Positions 35,379 through 44,797 of a DNA stretch of 64,000 bases are shown here, piece by piece. Numbering within the stretch: the stretch's first letter is position 1; the number at the start of each line of letters is the position of its first letter. Source of the stretch: an uncultured Flavobacteriales bacterium (lineage in GTDB: Bacteria > Bacteroidota > Bacteroidia > Flavobacteriales_D > Parvicellaceae). The notes beneath the pieces are model-generated. The model made no database searches, was not told where the DNA came from, and saw only the letters and a program-made list of their open reading frames with translations. Location of the stretch: the NCBI GenBank assembly GCA_913030835.1, contig CAJWDP010000006.1, positions 1 to 64,000 of the forward strand. The letters run 5' to 3'. The translations under genes and the position numbers were made by a program.

Positions 35379-38300
35379 TTAGAAATTATCCAAGATCGGC
35401 GGTCTGATCGCTCCAAACCATTTGATTATTCGTTCTCCAATTCCGGGAGCTTCAATATGAATAATATATACTCCACTTGCTATGGGAATCCCCACCTGAT
35501 TCTTCAGGTCCCAATCTTGAAATGTGATCGTATTGTCTTTTCTAAACTCCCGTACATGTGTTCCTCCCACTGAATAGATGTTGATGTTGCACACATCGGG
35601 CAAGTTGGTAATCTTGATCCTACTATCGAGTTTATTCGATTCATAAGCCGAATAGGCATAATATGGATTCGGAACGACATTAATAAGATCCAATGCCGAC
35701 ACAGCTGTATCGTTGTTACTCGTTATGGTAGCAATATCTGTGGTAGTAAATCGATACAAAGGATACCACTCATTCGCCGCATATGCGGTATCTCCGATCG
35801 GGGTAGTGTAATATCCTTTCGTAGCGTATTTTTCGTATTTCTTTGCTACCCTCAGTCGAATCTTTACATCGGTTTTGATAAAATCGTAAGTATCGGAATA
35901 AACATCTCCGATCGAAGAGAAATCCAGCATGGGCTGCCCTACCCACATGCATGCCCTCCAAGCCTTGTTCCGATTCCCGCTCGTTCCATTTACCAAATTA
36001 TCTTCCAAATAAACGCCATCATCGTAAGCGGGCATTTCTGGAGATGCTGCACCTCCGGACCTCTTCCTGTTCCCAAAAACAAAAATCGTATGCTTTCCAC
36101 CCCAATAGACGTCTCCATTAACGGCATTGAACATTCTCCAAGTTGGGTTCCAAATCATATCGCGTCCATTGTCACCACCCAACCACGAATCTTCTCCAAA
36201 CGCCATATTTAAGCGCTCCCCGGTTTCAACATCGATCGCATAACCCGGGAACCAACCCATTCCGGTACCCGTTCCATCGGGCAACCCGTATTTATCAACC
36301 GATTGACCCGCTCGGGCAAGACCATGACTCTTGCCGCCTTCTGAAAGCAAAGTTTCTGTTTGCATTTCAATGACAGCACATCTTGTCCATTTTGATCTGT
36401 CCTTCGTAATCACAACATCGATACTGGGCAGATTTATCAATTCTTTTCCACTCAACGAAGATGCAATAGCGTTGCCAACGATGGTATTCTCACAATTTCT
36501 AGAGCACAGCAAGAACGGCGCCCATGTTCCATCGAGGATCTGTTCGTATTTTTCCTCATCATCATAACCTGTCCAATCATTGTATTTGGGTATCGGTTGG
36601 TCACAGACATTACCGGGATTTGGAGCTTCATAGGCTGTTCCTGACCGGATCCAGTTCTGGTCGGTAGCACCGTCCGCATCGGGAACTCCGGTTAACCATT
36701 GTTTCGACGAATCTGAAAATTCAATGGTTCCTTCCAAAAAATCCGTATACCATCTTTCTGAATACGGCTTATAGTACTTGTATTGCTGTATTTGCACAGA
36801 AATCCCCCATTCGGGTATCAGTTGTTCATTGTCTACCGCAATCGTCTGATCTGAAGTTACCTTTTCACCGGTTGCTAAATTCGTCAGCATCCAGGTTGCC
36901 GAATCCATAGCATACAAAAGTGTGTTGTGGGGTATGAACCTAAGCTCAAATTCTCCCGAGATCACATTCAGCGGATCGATCACTTTGATCCTAACCGGAC
37001 CTTTTCCATTCTGGTACTCTACTTCATCCAATTTGTAATTTGCTACGATTGCTGCTTCCGATTCGGGTGTAATGTCCACAATAAGCGAACCGTTACCCGT
37101 GCCTTCAATTCGGGTTATTTTAGGTCCGTCTCCATATTCTGTATTCACTACTGTTCCACCAAGTTCCGGAGCAGGGATGTGCGGAATACCTGAAACCGAC
37201 TTTATGCCACCTCCCGGTGCTTTCCTACCTGCCAAATACGGTTTTTTCTGACCATCCAGTAACGCTGGTTCATCCGGATCGTATGGTTTGTATTCATTGT
37301 GCGAATACGCCAACGCCATATAATGGTAGGTTTTGTGGTTGATCAATCGATTGTCTCCTTGAGCAAAAAGGTCACGTGTAACTTTAAACGAGTGGCGTAT
37401 GCCGACATCCTCACCATCTACCATCTCGTTGGCAATCGCAACACCGATGGCTTCATCAAATTCATAATTGATAAGCTGGGCAATACCGTCTTTGATATCT
37501 ACCTGAGCCAATAATCTTGCAACATCAACATTTTCCAAATCCGAAGGACCCACTGTTTCATCCTTTACCTGAAAGATCTGATAGCCCTGGAATCTGTATC
37601 GGGTATCCCATTCTTCCGGTGTTCCGATCAGAGAATCCGGAACAATAATAAATGGGTCTCTGACTTCGTAATCTTCTGCCGCATTGTTACTGGTTACCGG
37701 ATTCGTCAAGTACAAGATCAGCTCGCGATCCAGCTCCTGTATCGTAATTTCGGGTGCATCCGGGCCATCAATAATTCTAAAGCAATTTTCAAATAAAGCC
37801 TGAGCCTTTTGATCTGCAATTTTAATGGCCTCTACCGCAGCTACATTGTTGCCATTTACAGCACGTGCCCAAACAACCCCCACAGTAATGTTATTCAATG
37901 CGCCAGGCTCTAACGTAAACGGACCGGCAGATTGTAATGTTCTTCTGTCTCCCTCCGGATTTCCTTCGCTGAATTCATCCCATGGATCCATTGGTATCCC
38001 TCCCGTTCCCCAGTTCAATTTGTCTGAATTTCCCGGAAATGTAAAATCACATGCCACGGATGTAGCTGCAGGATCGGAAACATGTCCTGTGCCGCCATAC
38101 ACAAAGCTGGTTCCATCCAACCAAATGCCTCGCAAGTAATTGTAATAGTCAATTCCGAATACCGGGTCAGCTGCGAACGAGCCTAAACCGGTTCCTGATC
38201 GATTCATATACAAAAAGGAGCGCATTCCAAATCGTTCATTGTCGGCAATTCCATCTCCATAGCCGATACCATTTCCCTCAACTGCTTCATTGAAACCGAT

Positions 38301-39476
38301 TCCGACCGCATTGTCAATTCCATCCGCATCCTGATAGGGCCCTTCGAAAAAATCGATTCCAATAGCCGGCGGATTGGATCCATAACCATTTGCTGAACCT
38401 ACTGCATTGTCATAATTATCGCCATTGTAGCAGAAGCCAAGACCCCGGCTCACATCACATCCAACATAATCGTCATTGTAACCACCAATATCCGTATCCG
38501 CCCACTGACCGAAATATGTATCCGTTAGTGTTTGCGTTGATCGATTAATCAATTCATAGTTGTAGAAGGTCATGTTGTTTACCTCGTCGTTGGTGGCAAA
38601 AGCAAATGCTTGTGCACGGATTTCCATCCCGATCGGATCACCATTGGTTTCGGTGTGAATGTTTCCTTTATCGTTGAACACCCACCAGTAATTGATGTCA
38701 CCAAAGATGGCACGAGCGGCTCGATTGGTCGGATCAGAACAATCAAACTCACTGTCCAGATCGTACTTAGGATAATCCCCGTCATTCGGATTATACACAC
38801 CGTCGTCATTGTAATCGTAAAAAGGAGCCAAATAGAAGTCCTGGAACCGTCCCATGTCCCCATGAGCAGGCCACCCTATGATGCTTTCCGGAATCGTATA
38901 TCCAGGATATTCTGAACTTTGGTCACAATCCGGATCTTCCCCGCAACGAAACCACCCTCTGAATTCGGAAATTTCAAGTTTTGTAGTGATGAAAAATTTG
39001 TCGTATTGATCGCATACATCCGGTTCAATTTCCGCCGGACCAAAATCACGGATATCTGCTCCGTTTCCACTACCCGGTATGGTGGTTAGCGGACCGGTCC
39101 AAAAATCATTTCCTCTTTTATACTGATGTGCGGCTACTTTAAGCTGATTGTTAACGTCCACTCCTGCCAGCCATAAGGATCCGGCATACATACATGAATT
39201 GTTGGACTCCGCAGGAACAAAGTAGGTTCCCACATCCGTGGAACGATCCAACCAAAGAGAACCTCCTGCTTCCAACAAGGCATTTACATTATTCAATGCC
39301 AATTGCGTTCTGGAAGTTGCCGGAGCACAATTTGCCGCTTTATTGATCGCGGAGGAATTGTTCTGGGTAACCTTAGAGTCGGCTGATTTTGTTGACGGTT
39401 CTTTCCACGCAAAGCACAATACTGAGCAAAACAATAGCGCACACAGAAACATGTATTTAACCAACCGAAATTCCAT
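35379..39476 (-). CDS. Giant T9SS cargo protein (cargo B), type A sorting domain
   Basis: 1365 residues. N-terminal signal peptide (YMFLCALLFCSVLCFAWK). The long middle part has no domain I can name. It is rich in Asp/Asn/Gly loops that look Ca2+-binding, such as DYNDDGVYNPNDGDYPKYD, and aromatic strands (NYWWVFNDKGN). The C-terminus is a T9SS type A sorting domain (NVVPNPYYAYSAYESN, ITNLPDVCNINIYSVGG, GIPIASGVYIIHIEAPG), followed by an unusual tail IKWFGAIRPPILDNF. It should cross the outer membrane through T9SS and be anchored or released at the surface. Close paralogue of 40661-44788; preceded by a terminator, so it may have its own promoter. Confidence 0.85.
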   Translation of the reverse strand: MEFRLVKYMFLCALLFCSVLCFAWKEPSTKSADSKVTQNNSSAINKAANCAPATSRTQLALNNVNALLEAGGSLWLDRSTDVGTYFVPAESNNSCMYAGSLWLAGVDVNNQLKVAAHQYKRGNDFWTGPLTTIPGSGNGADIRDFGPAEIEPDVCDQYDKFFITTKLEISEFRGWFRCGEDPDCDQSSEYPGYTIPESIIGWPAHGDMGRFQDFYLAPFYDYNDDGVYNPNDGDYPKYDLDSEFDCSDPTNRAARAIFGDINYWWVFNDKGNIHTETNGDPIGMEIRAQAFAFATNDEVNNMTFYNYELINRSTQTLTDTYFGQWADTDIGGYNDDYVGCDVSRGLGFCYNGDNYDNAVGSANGYGSNPPAIGIDFFEGPYQDADGIDNAVGIGFNEAVEGNGIGYGDGIADNERFGMRSFLYMNRSGTGLGSFAADPVFGIDYYNYLRGIWLDGTSFVYGGTGHVSDPAATSVACDFTFPGNSDKLNWGTGGIPMDPWDEFSEGNPEGDRRTLQSAGPFTLEPGALNNITVGVVWARAVNGNNVAAVEAIKIADQKAQALFENCFRIIDGPDAPEITIQELDRELILYLTNPVTSNNAAEDYEVRDPFIIVPDSLIGTPEEWDTRYRFQGYQIFQVKDETVGPSDLENVDVARLLAQVDIKDGIAQLINYEFDEAIGVAIANEMVDGEDVGIRHSFKVTRDLFAQGDNRLINHKTYHYMALAYSHNEYKPYDPDEPALLDGQKKPYLAGRKAPGGGIKSVSGIPHIPAPELGGTVVNTEYGDGPKITRIEGTGNGSLIVDITPESEAAIVANYKLDEVEYQNGKGPVRIKVIDPLNVISGEFELRFIPHNTLLYAMDSATWMLTNLATGEKVTSDQTIAVDNEQLIPEWGISVQIQQYKYYKPYSERWYTDFLEGTIEFSDSSKQWLTGVPDADGATDQNWIRSGTAYEAPNPGNVCDQPIPKYNDWTGYDDEEKYEQILDGTWAPFLLCSRNCENTIVGNAIASSLSGKELINLPSIDVVITKDRSKWTRCAVIEMQTETLLSEGGKSHGLARAGQSVDKYGLPDGTGTGMGWFPGYAIDVETGERLNMAFGEDSWLGGDNGRDMIWNPTWRMFNAVNGDVYWGGKHTIFVFGNRKRSGGAASPEMPAYDDGVYLEDNLVNGTSGNRNKAWRACMWVGQPMLDFSSIGDVYSDTYDFIKTDVKIRLRVAKKYEKYATKGYYTTPIGDTAYAANEWYPLYRFTTTDIATITSNNDTAVSALDLINVVPNPYYAYSAYESNKLDSRIKITNLPDVCNINIYSVGGTHVREFRKDNTITFQDWDLKNQVGIPIASGVYIIHIEAPGIGERIIKWFGAIRPPILDNF

Positions 39477-39501
39477 TAAACTACTTGTATTTATGTTTCG
39501 G

Positions 39502-39526
39502 AAAAAAAAGAGCCAATAGGCTCTTT
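39502..39526 (-). terminator. Rho-independent terminator between PorV-like and cargo B genes
   Basis: AAAGAGCC (39507-39514), AATA loop, GGCTCTTT (39519-39526), a perfect 8 bp stem, with five further A (T on the minus strand) at 39502-39506. It lies 21 nt after the PorV-like stop and 26 nt before the cargo B start. Confidence 0.85.
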
Positions 39527-39547
39527 ATTATTTTCAATCTCCGAAGA

Positions 39548-40630
39548 TTATCTCACATCAACTCGCAAGCCAATCGTATGGATCGCTCCAAAAGGATCTG
39601 AAGCCCTGTATCCATAATCGATACCGATCGACCCACCGTTACTCCCTGTAACGATTTCAACTGAAACTCCACCAGTAGGACCAGTTAAGGCAGTTGCTGA
39701 AAGGTCTGCATCAAAAACTGATTTTTCGTATACCAATCCACCTCGCAGGTAGAAGTTCGCTTTTTTAGTTCTCATTGCGTACTGTAAGCCACCTCTCCAT
39801 TGATCACGAGTGAATGAATTTGAGGTGAATGCAGCAGCCAATGTCAATACATTCGCATTTTCGATCGCCGCAGAATCAGAACTCAGATGAAAATCATAGC
39901 TGGCACCGATATTCACCAACGATGGCAATTCAAAACTCGACACCTTTTGATTCGTCGCAGACTGCATGCCCGAGAACACATAATTGGTCTCAATTGACAA
40001 CCCGTCTCCACTAAATTGCATCGGTGGTCCAACATTTTTCAATGCTATTCCAAACTTAATCTGCTCTTTGAGTCCTGTCGTATATCGAATACCAGCATCG
40101 AATGCTACTCCCTGGGCCTTTAAATTGGTAATGCTATGTGAAATTACTTTTACGTTGATTCCACCAGCAATTGAATTGGTAAACTCTTTCGCAAAAGACA
40201 AATTAAAATTCATCGCCTGCGGTCTAAACGTACCAATTCCTCCCTCGGGAATTTCCGTTGTAGTTATTGGCAGATCTCCATAATTCTGAGTCACTACACC
40301 AATACCGAGTACGGATGTTTCACCCAATCTCTGTCCAAAACCGAGTGCATTCATTCCGATTCCTGCACTTCCCAACCAATTTGTATTGGTAAACATGATC
40401 TCTGTCTTACCTAAATAAGCTAATCCTGCAACATTCGAAAATTGTGCTTCGATTCCTCTTACCCATGACATACCTGCACCGCCCCAGCCTGCACTTCTTG
40501 CCCATGGATTGACCAATAGCTCTCCTGCACCTGCTGATCCTGCACGGTCTTCATTTCCGGCAAACGAACTGGTTGTTCCTAATGCCAACAAGCCAAGTGT
40601 AATTCCAATTATTTTCGTTCTCATCTTCAT
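39548..40630 (-). CDS. PorV/PorQ-family outer membrane protein
   Basis: 360 residues. Signal peptide (KIIGITLGLLALGTTSSFAG) and a FadL-like beta-barrel with alternating strands. Hallmarks of the PorV/PorQ family are the N-terminal AGELLVNPWARSAGWGGAG, followed by FSNVAGLAYLGKTEIMFTNTNW. PorV is the outer-membrane shuttle that takes T9SS cargo from the translocon to the attachment complex. This copy sits between two T9SS cargo genes rather than with por genes, so it may be a dedicated partner for these cargos. The dedication is inference. Confidence 0.85.
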   Translation of the reverse strand: MKMRTKIIGITLGLLALGTTSSFAGNEDRAGSAGAGELLVNPWARSAGWGGAGMSWVRGIEAQFSNVAGLAYLGKTEIMFTNTNWLGSAGIGMNALGFGQRLGETSVLGIGVVTQNYGDLPITTTEIPEGGIGTFRPQAMNFNLSFAKEFTNSIAGGINVKVISHSITNLKAQGVAFDAGIRYTTGLKEQIKFGIALKNVGPPMQFSGDGLSIETNYVFSGMQSATNQKVSSFELPSLVNIGASYDFHLSSDSAAIENANVLTLAAAFTSNSFTRDQWRGGLQYAMRTKKANFYLRGGLVYEKSVFDADLSATALTGPTGGVSVEIVTGSNGGSIGIDYGYRASDPFGAIHTIGLRVDVR

Positions 40631-40660
40631 TTTGATCTGTAATGAATAATTCGTAATTCT

Positions 40661-43600
40661 TTAGAAGTTTTCCAAAATAGGCGGTCTAATTGCACCAAAC
40701 CACTTCACAATTTTCTCGCAAACGCCCGGCGCATCCACATGTATAATATACACACCACTTGCTATCGGAATCCCTACTTGATTCTTAAGATCCCAATCTA
40801 CCGAAGTAATAGGACTATCTTTCCTAAACGTTCTTACCAAGGTTCCGTTGGTTGTATAGATGTTAATGGTACAAACGTCCGGAAGGTTTGTGATCTTAAT
40901 TCTATTATCTAGCGGATTCGTTTCGTAGTTCGAATACGCATAATATGGATTCGGAACTACATTGATCAGGTCACAAGCAGAAACCGCCGTATCGTTATTC
41001 TTCGTCTCAGTTGCAATATCAGTCATAGAGAATTCATACAACGGATACCATGCATTGTCGGCATTTGCTGTATCTCCAATTGGTATGGTATAATACCCCT
41101 TTGTAGCGTACTTTTCATACGATTTCGCTACTCTTAAACGAATTTTTACATCCGTTTTTATGAAATCGTACGTATCTGTGTACACATCTCCAATTGCAGT
41201 AAAATCGAGCATTGGTTGTCCGACCCACATGCATGATCGCCATGCTTTGTTCCGTGTACCGCTCGTTCCATTCACCATATTGTCTTCCAAATAAACTCCA
41301 CCGTCGTAAGAAGGCATGTTGGTGGATGATGCTCCTCCTGATCTTTTCGAGTTACCGAAGACAAAGATCGTGTGCTTTCCACCCCAATAGACGTCTCCAT
41401 TAACCGCATTAAACATTCTCCAGGTTGGATTCCAAATCATATCACGACCGTTGTCGCCACCCAACCAGGAATCTTCTCCAAACGCCATATTCAAACGTTC
41501 CCCTGTTTCTACGTCGATCGCATAGCCCGGGAACCATCCCATTCCGGTACCTGTTCCGTCTGGCATTCCGTCCTTATCTACTGATTGTCCAGCTCGCGGG
41601 TAGCCATGCTTAACACCACCTTCAGACAATACCGTTTCTGTTTGCATTTCAATAACAGCACATCTTGTCCATTTTGTTTTATCCGTAGTGATCACAACAT
41701 CAACACTAGTCAAGAAGTTAAAGTCGTTTGCTGCCAGTGTTCCAATGAAATCCTGCCCAACGATGGTATTCGGACAGCGTCTTGAACACAACCTATATGG
41801 CGCCCAGGTTCCTTCTAATATCTGCTCGTACTTCTCCTCATCATCTACTCCGAGATAATCGTTTTTGGAAGCAGGATCATCACAATACTCGGGGTAGAGG
41901 GCTGCATCCGCATCCTCATTTGCCGTTCCTGCCAAGATCCAGTTTTCAGCAGTTACACCATCTGCATCCGGCACACCGGATAACCATTGCTTCGATGAAT
42001 CCGCAAACTCTATGGTTCCTTCTAGAAAATCCGTATAAATAAAGCTGGAATAGGGCTGATAGTATTTGTATTGATGCCATTGAACGGATATTCCCCATTC
42101 CGGGATCAATTGCTCGTTGTCCACTGCAATCGTCTGGTCTGAGCTTACCGATTCACCCGTTGTTAAATTCGTCAGTATCCAAGTTGCTGAATCAATAGAG
42201 TAGAGAAATGAATTTTTAGGGATCATTCTCAGCTCAAAATCACCACCAACCACATTCAGCGGATCAATTACCTTTACATTAACAGGACCTTTTCCATTCT
42301 GATATTCTACCTCGTCCAATTTGTAATTTTCTACAATTGCTGCTTCCGATTCAGGAGTAATATCCACAATATTAGCGCCGTTGCCCATTCCTTCAATTCG
42401 AGTAATCTTAGGGCCGTCACCGTATTGTGAATTCAACACAGTTCCTCCTAGTTCAGGAGCCGGGATATGAGGCACACCTGCCTGTGAACGAATTGAACCC
42501 CCAGCTGCTTTACGTCCTGCTAAATATGGTTTTTTCTGACCATCTAAAGCCAATGGATTCAAAGGATCATATGTTTTGTAATTGTTGTATGAATACGCCA
42601 ACGCCATGTAATAATAGGTCTTGTGGTTGATCAAACGGTTATCGCCCTGTGCAAACAGATCCTGAGTGACTCGGAAAGAATGTAGAATTCCTTCATCCGC
42701 ACCATCTACCATCTCGTTGGCAACAGCTACACCAATGGATTCATCAAAATCATAATTGATCAGCTGACCAACTCCGTCCTTAAGGTCCACCTGAGCCAAT
42801 AATCTTGCAACATCTACATTTTGCAGATCAGAAGGACCAACAGTTTCATCTTTCACTTGGTAAATCTGATAGCCCTGGAACCTATATCGAGTATCCCACT
42901 CATCCGCAGTACCAATCAAAGAGTCAGGAACAATAATGAACGGATCTTCCACTTCATAGTCCTCTGAGGCATTGTTACTGGTTGCCGGATTCGTCAAATA
43001 CAAGATCAGCTCTCGATCCAGCTCTTGGATCGTGATTTCCGGTGCATCCGGACCATCAATGATTCTAAAGCAGTTTTCAAATAAAGCCTGTGCTTTCTGA
43101 TCGGCAATTTTTAGTGCATCCAAAGAAGTTACGTTGTCTCCTTGAGTAGCTCGCGCCCAAACTACACCAACCGTAATGTTGTTCAATGCACCCGGCTCCA
43201 GTGTAAATGGACCAGCCGATTGAAGGAAACGACGATCTCCTTTCGGGTTGGATTCAGTAATTTCATCCCAAGGAGATTGTGGAAGCCCACCTGTTCCCCA
43301 GTTCAATTCGTCTGAATCTCCAGGGAAGGTAAAGTCACACTCTACTGACGTAGCGGCAGGATCTGACGTATGTCCGGTTCCTCCATAAACGAAACTAGTT
43401 CCGTCCAACCATATTCCTCTCAGGTAGTTGTAGTAATCAATTCCAAAATTAGGATCTGCTGCAAATGCACCCAGTCCTGTTCCGGCTCTGTTCATGTAAA
43501 GGAATGATCTCATTCCAAAACGCTCATTATCGGCAATTCCGTCTCCATAACCAATACCATTTCCTCGCACTGCCTCATTGAATCCGATTCCAATCGCATT

Positions 43601-44788
43601 ATCGATACCGTCAGCATCCTGATACGGTCCTTCAAAGAAATCCACACCAACCGCAGGCGGTATTCCGGGGTAAGGAAGAGCACCGTTACATCCATCATTA
43701 TCTGCACCATCTGCATTGAACGCAAATCCAAGTCCTCTACTTACATCACATCCCACGTAATCGTCTTCAGAGCAACCTAAGTCGGCATCAACCCACTGTC
43801 CAAAATAAGTATCGGTCAACGTCTGTGTAGATCGATTGATCAGCTCATAGTTGTAAAAGGTCATGTTGTTCACCTCATCGTTGGTTGCAAAAGCAAATGC
43901 TTGTGCACGAATCTCCATTCCGATCGGATCTCCATTGGTTTCAGTGTGAATGTTTCCTTTATCGTTGAATACCCACCAATAGTTGACATCACCAAAGATC
44001 GCACGCGCTGCTCGATTGGTTGGATCAGAACAATCAAACTCACTGTCCAGATCATACTTTGGATAATCCCCATCATTCGGATTGTACACCCCATCATTAT
44101 TGTAATCATAAAATGGAGCCAGGTAAAAATCCTGAAAGCGACCTATATCACCGTGAGCAGGCCATTCTAAAATACTAGTAGGAATTGTATATCCGGCATA
44201 ATCTATTCCCTGATCACAATCCGGATCCTCTCCACATCTGAACCACCCTCTAAATTCAGAAATTTCCAATCTGGTAGTAATGTAGAATTTATCGTACTGA
44301 TCGCAGACATCCGGTTCGATCTCCGCCGGTCCAAAGTCACGAATATCAGCACCATTTCCCGTACCCGGTATGGTAGTAAGCGGCCCTGTCCAAAAGTCAT
44401 TTCCTTGCCGAAACTGGAGTGCAGCGATTTTCAATTGATTGTTGACATCCACCCCACCAAGCCACAATGCACCGGCGTAGATTGAGCTGTTACCGGATCC
44501 AATCGGCACTTCATAAGCTCCGTTGCCTGTCGCTCTATCCTGCCACATTGAACCACCCGTTTCAATAAGCGCGTTCACATTGTTCAATGCCAGTTGATTT
44601 AAGGTAGTTGCCGGAGCACAATTTGCGGCCTTTGTGGCCACACCACTCGGTTTGCTATTTGAATTAGTAGCTGCTGACTTACTGTTGTCATTCCATCCTA
44701 GTGAAACGTTGCTGATTAAAACAGAAGCAAGCACTACACCGGCTATTCTTATCGACTTTCTCATCCTATAAAATGTATGTACTAACAA
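40661..44788 (-). CDS. Giant T9SS cargo protein (cargo A), type A sorting domain
   Basis: 1375 residues. Signal peptide (IRIAGVVLASVLISNVSLGW) and T9SS type A sorting domain at the end (NVVPNPYYAYSNYETN, GIPIASGVYIIHVDAPG, then IKWFGAIRPPILENF). It aligns with cargo B over the full length, with long near-identical blocks such as the DIRDFGPAEIEPDVCDQYDKF region and divergent islands, for example around the GCSEDDYVGCD segment. Repeated Cys pairs suggest disulfides outside the cell. It starts 9 bp after the TonB-dependent receptor stop and precedes the PorV-like gene by 30 bp, so all three are co-transcribed. No enzymatic domain is recognised. Confidence 0.85.
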   Translation of the reverse strand: MLVHTFYRMRKSIRIAGVVLASVLISNVSLGWNDNSKSAATNSNSKPSGVATKAANCAPATTLNQLALNNVNALIETGGSMWQDRATGNGAYEVPIGSGNSSIYAGALWLGGVDVNNQLKIAALQFRQGNDFWTGPLTTIPGTGNGADIRDFGPAEIEPDVCDQYDKFYITTRLEISEFRGWFRCGEDPDCDQGIDYAGYTIPTSILEWPAHGDIGRFQDFYLAPFYDYNNDGVYNPNDGDYPKYDLDSEFDCSDPTNRAARAIFGDVNYWWVFNDKGNIHTETNGDPIGMEIRAQAFAFATNDEVNNMTFYNYELINRSTQTLTDTYFGQWVDADLGCSEDDYVGCDVSRGLGFAFNADGADNDGCNGALPYPGIPPAVGVDFFEGPYQDADGIDNAIGIGFNEAVRGNGIGYGDGIADNERFGMRSFLYMNRAGTGLGAFAADPNFGIDYYNYLRGIWLDGTSFVYGGTGHTSDPAATSVECDFTFPGDSDELNWGTGGLPQSPWDEITESNPKGDRRFLQSAGPFTLEPGALNNITVGVVWARATQGDNVTSLDALKIADQKAQALFENCFRIIDGPDAPEITIQELDRELILYLTNPATSNNASEDYEVEDPFIIVPDSLIGTADEWDTRYRFQGYQIYQVKDETVGPSDLQNVDVARLLAQVDLKDGVGQLINYDFDESIGVAVANEMVDGADEGILHSFRVTQDLFAQGDNRLINHKTYYYMALAYSYNNYKTYDPLNPLALDGQKKPYLAGRKAAGGSIRSQAGVPHIPAPELGGTVLNSQYGDGPKITRIEGMGNGANIVDITPESEAAIVENYKLDEVEYQNGKGPVNVKVIDPLNVVGGDFELRMIPKNSFLYSIDSATWILTNLTTGESVSSDQTIAVDNEQLIPEWGISVQWHQYKYYQPYSSFIYTDFLEGTIEFADSSKQWLSGVPDADGVTAENWILAGTANEDADAALYPEYCDDPASKNDYLGVDDEEKYEQILEGTWAPYRLCSRRCPNTIVGQDFIGTLAANDFNFLTSVDVVITTDKTKWTRCAVIEMQTETVLSEGGVKHGYPRAGQSVDKDGMPDGTGTGMGWFPGYAIDVETGERLNMAFGEDSWLGGDNGRDMIWNPTWRMFNAVNGDVYWGGKHTIFVFGNSKRSGGASSTNMPSYDGGVYLEDNMVNGTSGTRNKAWRSCMWVGQPMLDFTAIGDVYTDTYDFIKTDVKIRLRVAKSYEKYATKGYYTIPIGDTANADNAWYPLYEFSMTDIATETKNNDTAVSACDLINVVPNPYYAYSNYETNPLDNRIKITNLPDVCTINIYTTNGTLVRTFRKDSPITSVDWDLKNQVGIPIASGVYIIHVDAPGVCEKIVKWFGAIRPPILENF

Positions 44789-44797
44789 ATCTTTTAT

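Noticed and set aside
35379-44788. Repeat pair as a mobile element or transposon duplication
   Set aside because: The repeats are two full-length paralogous genes with no terminal inverted repeats, transposase or target duplication; ordinary gene duplication explains them.
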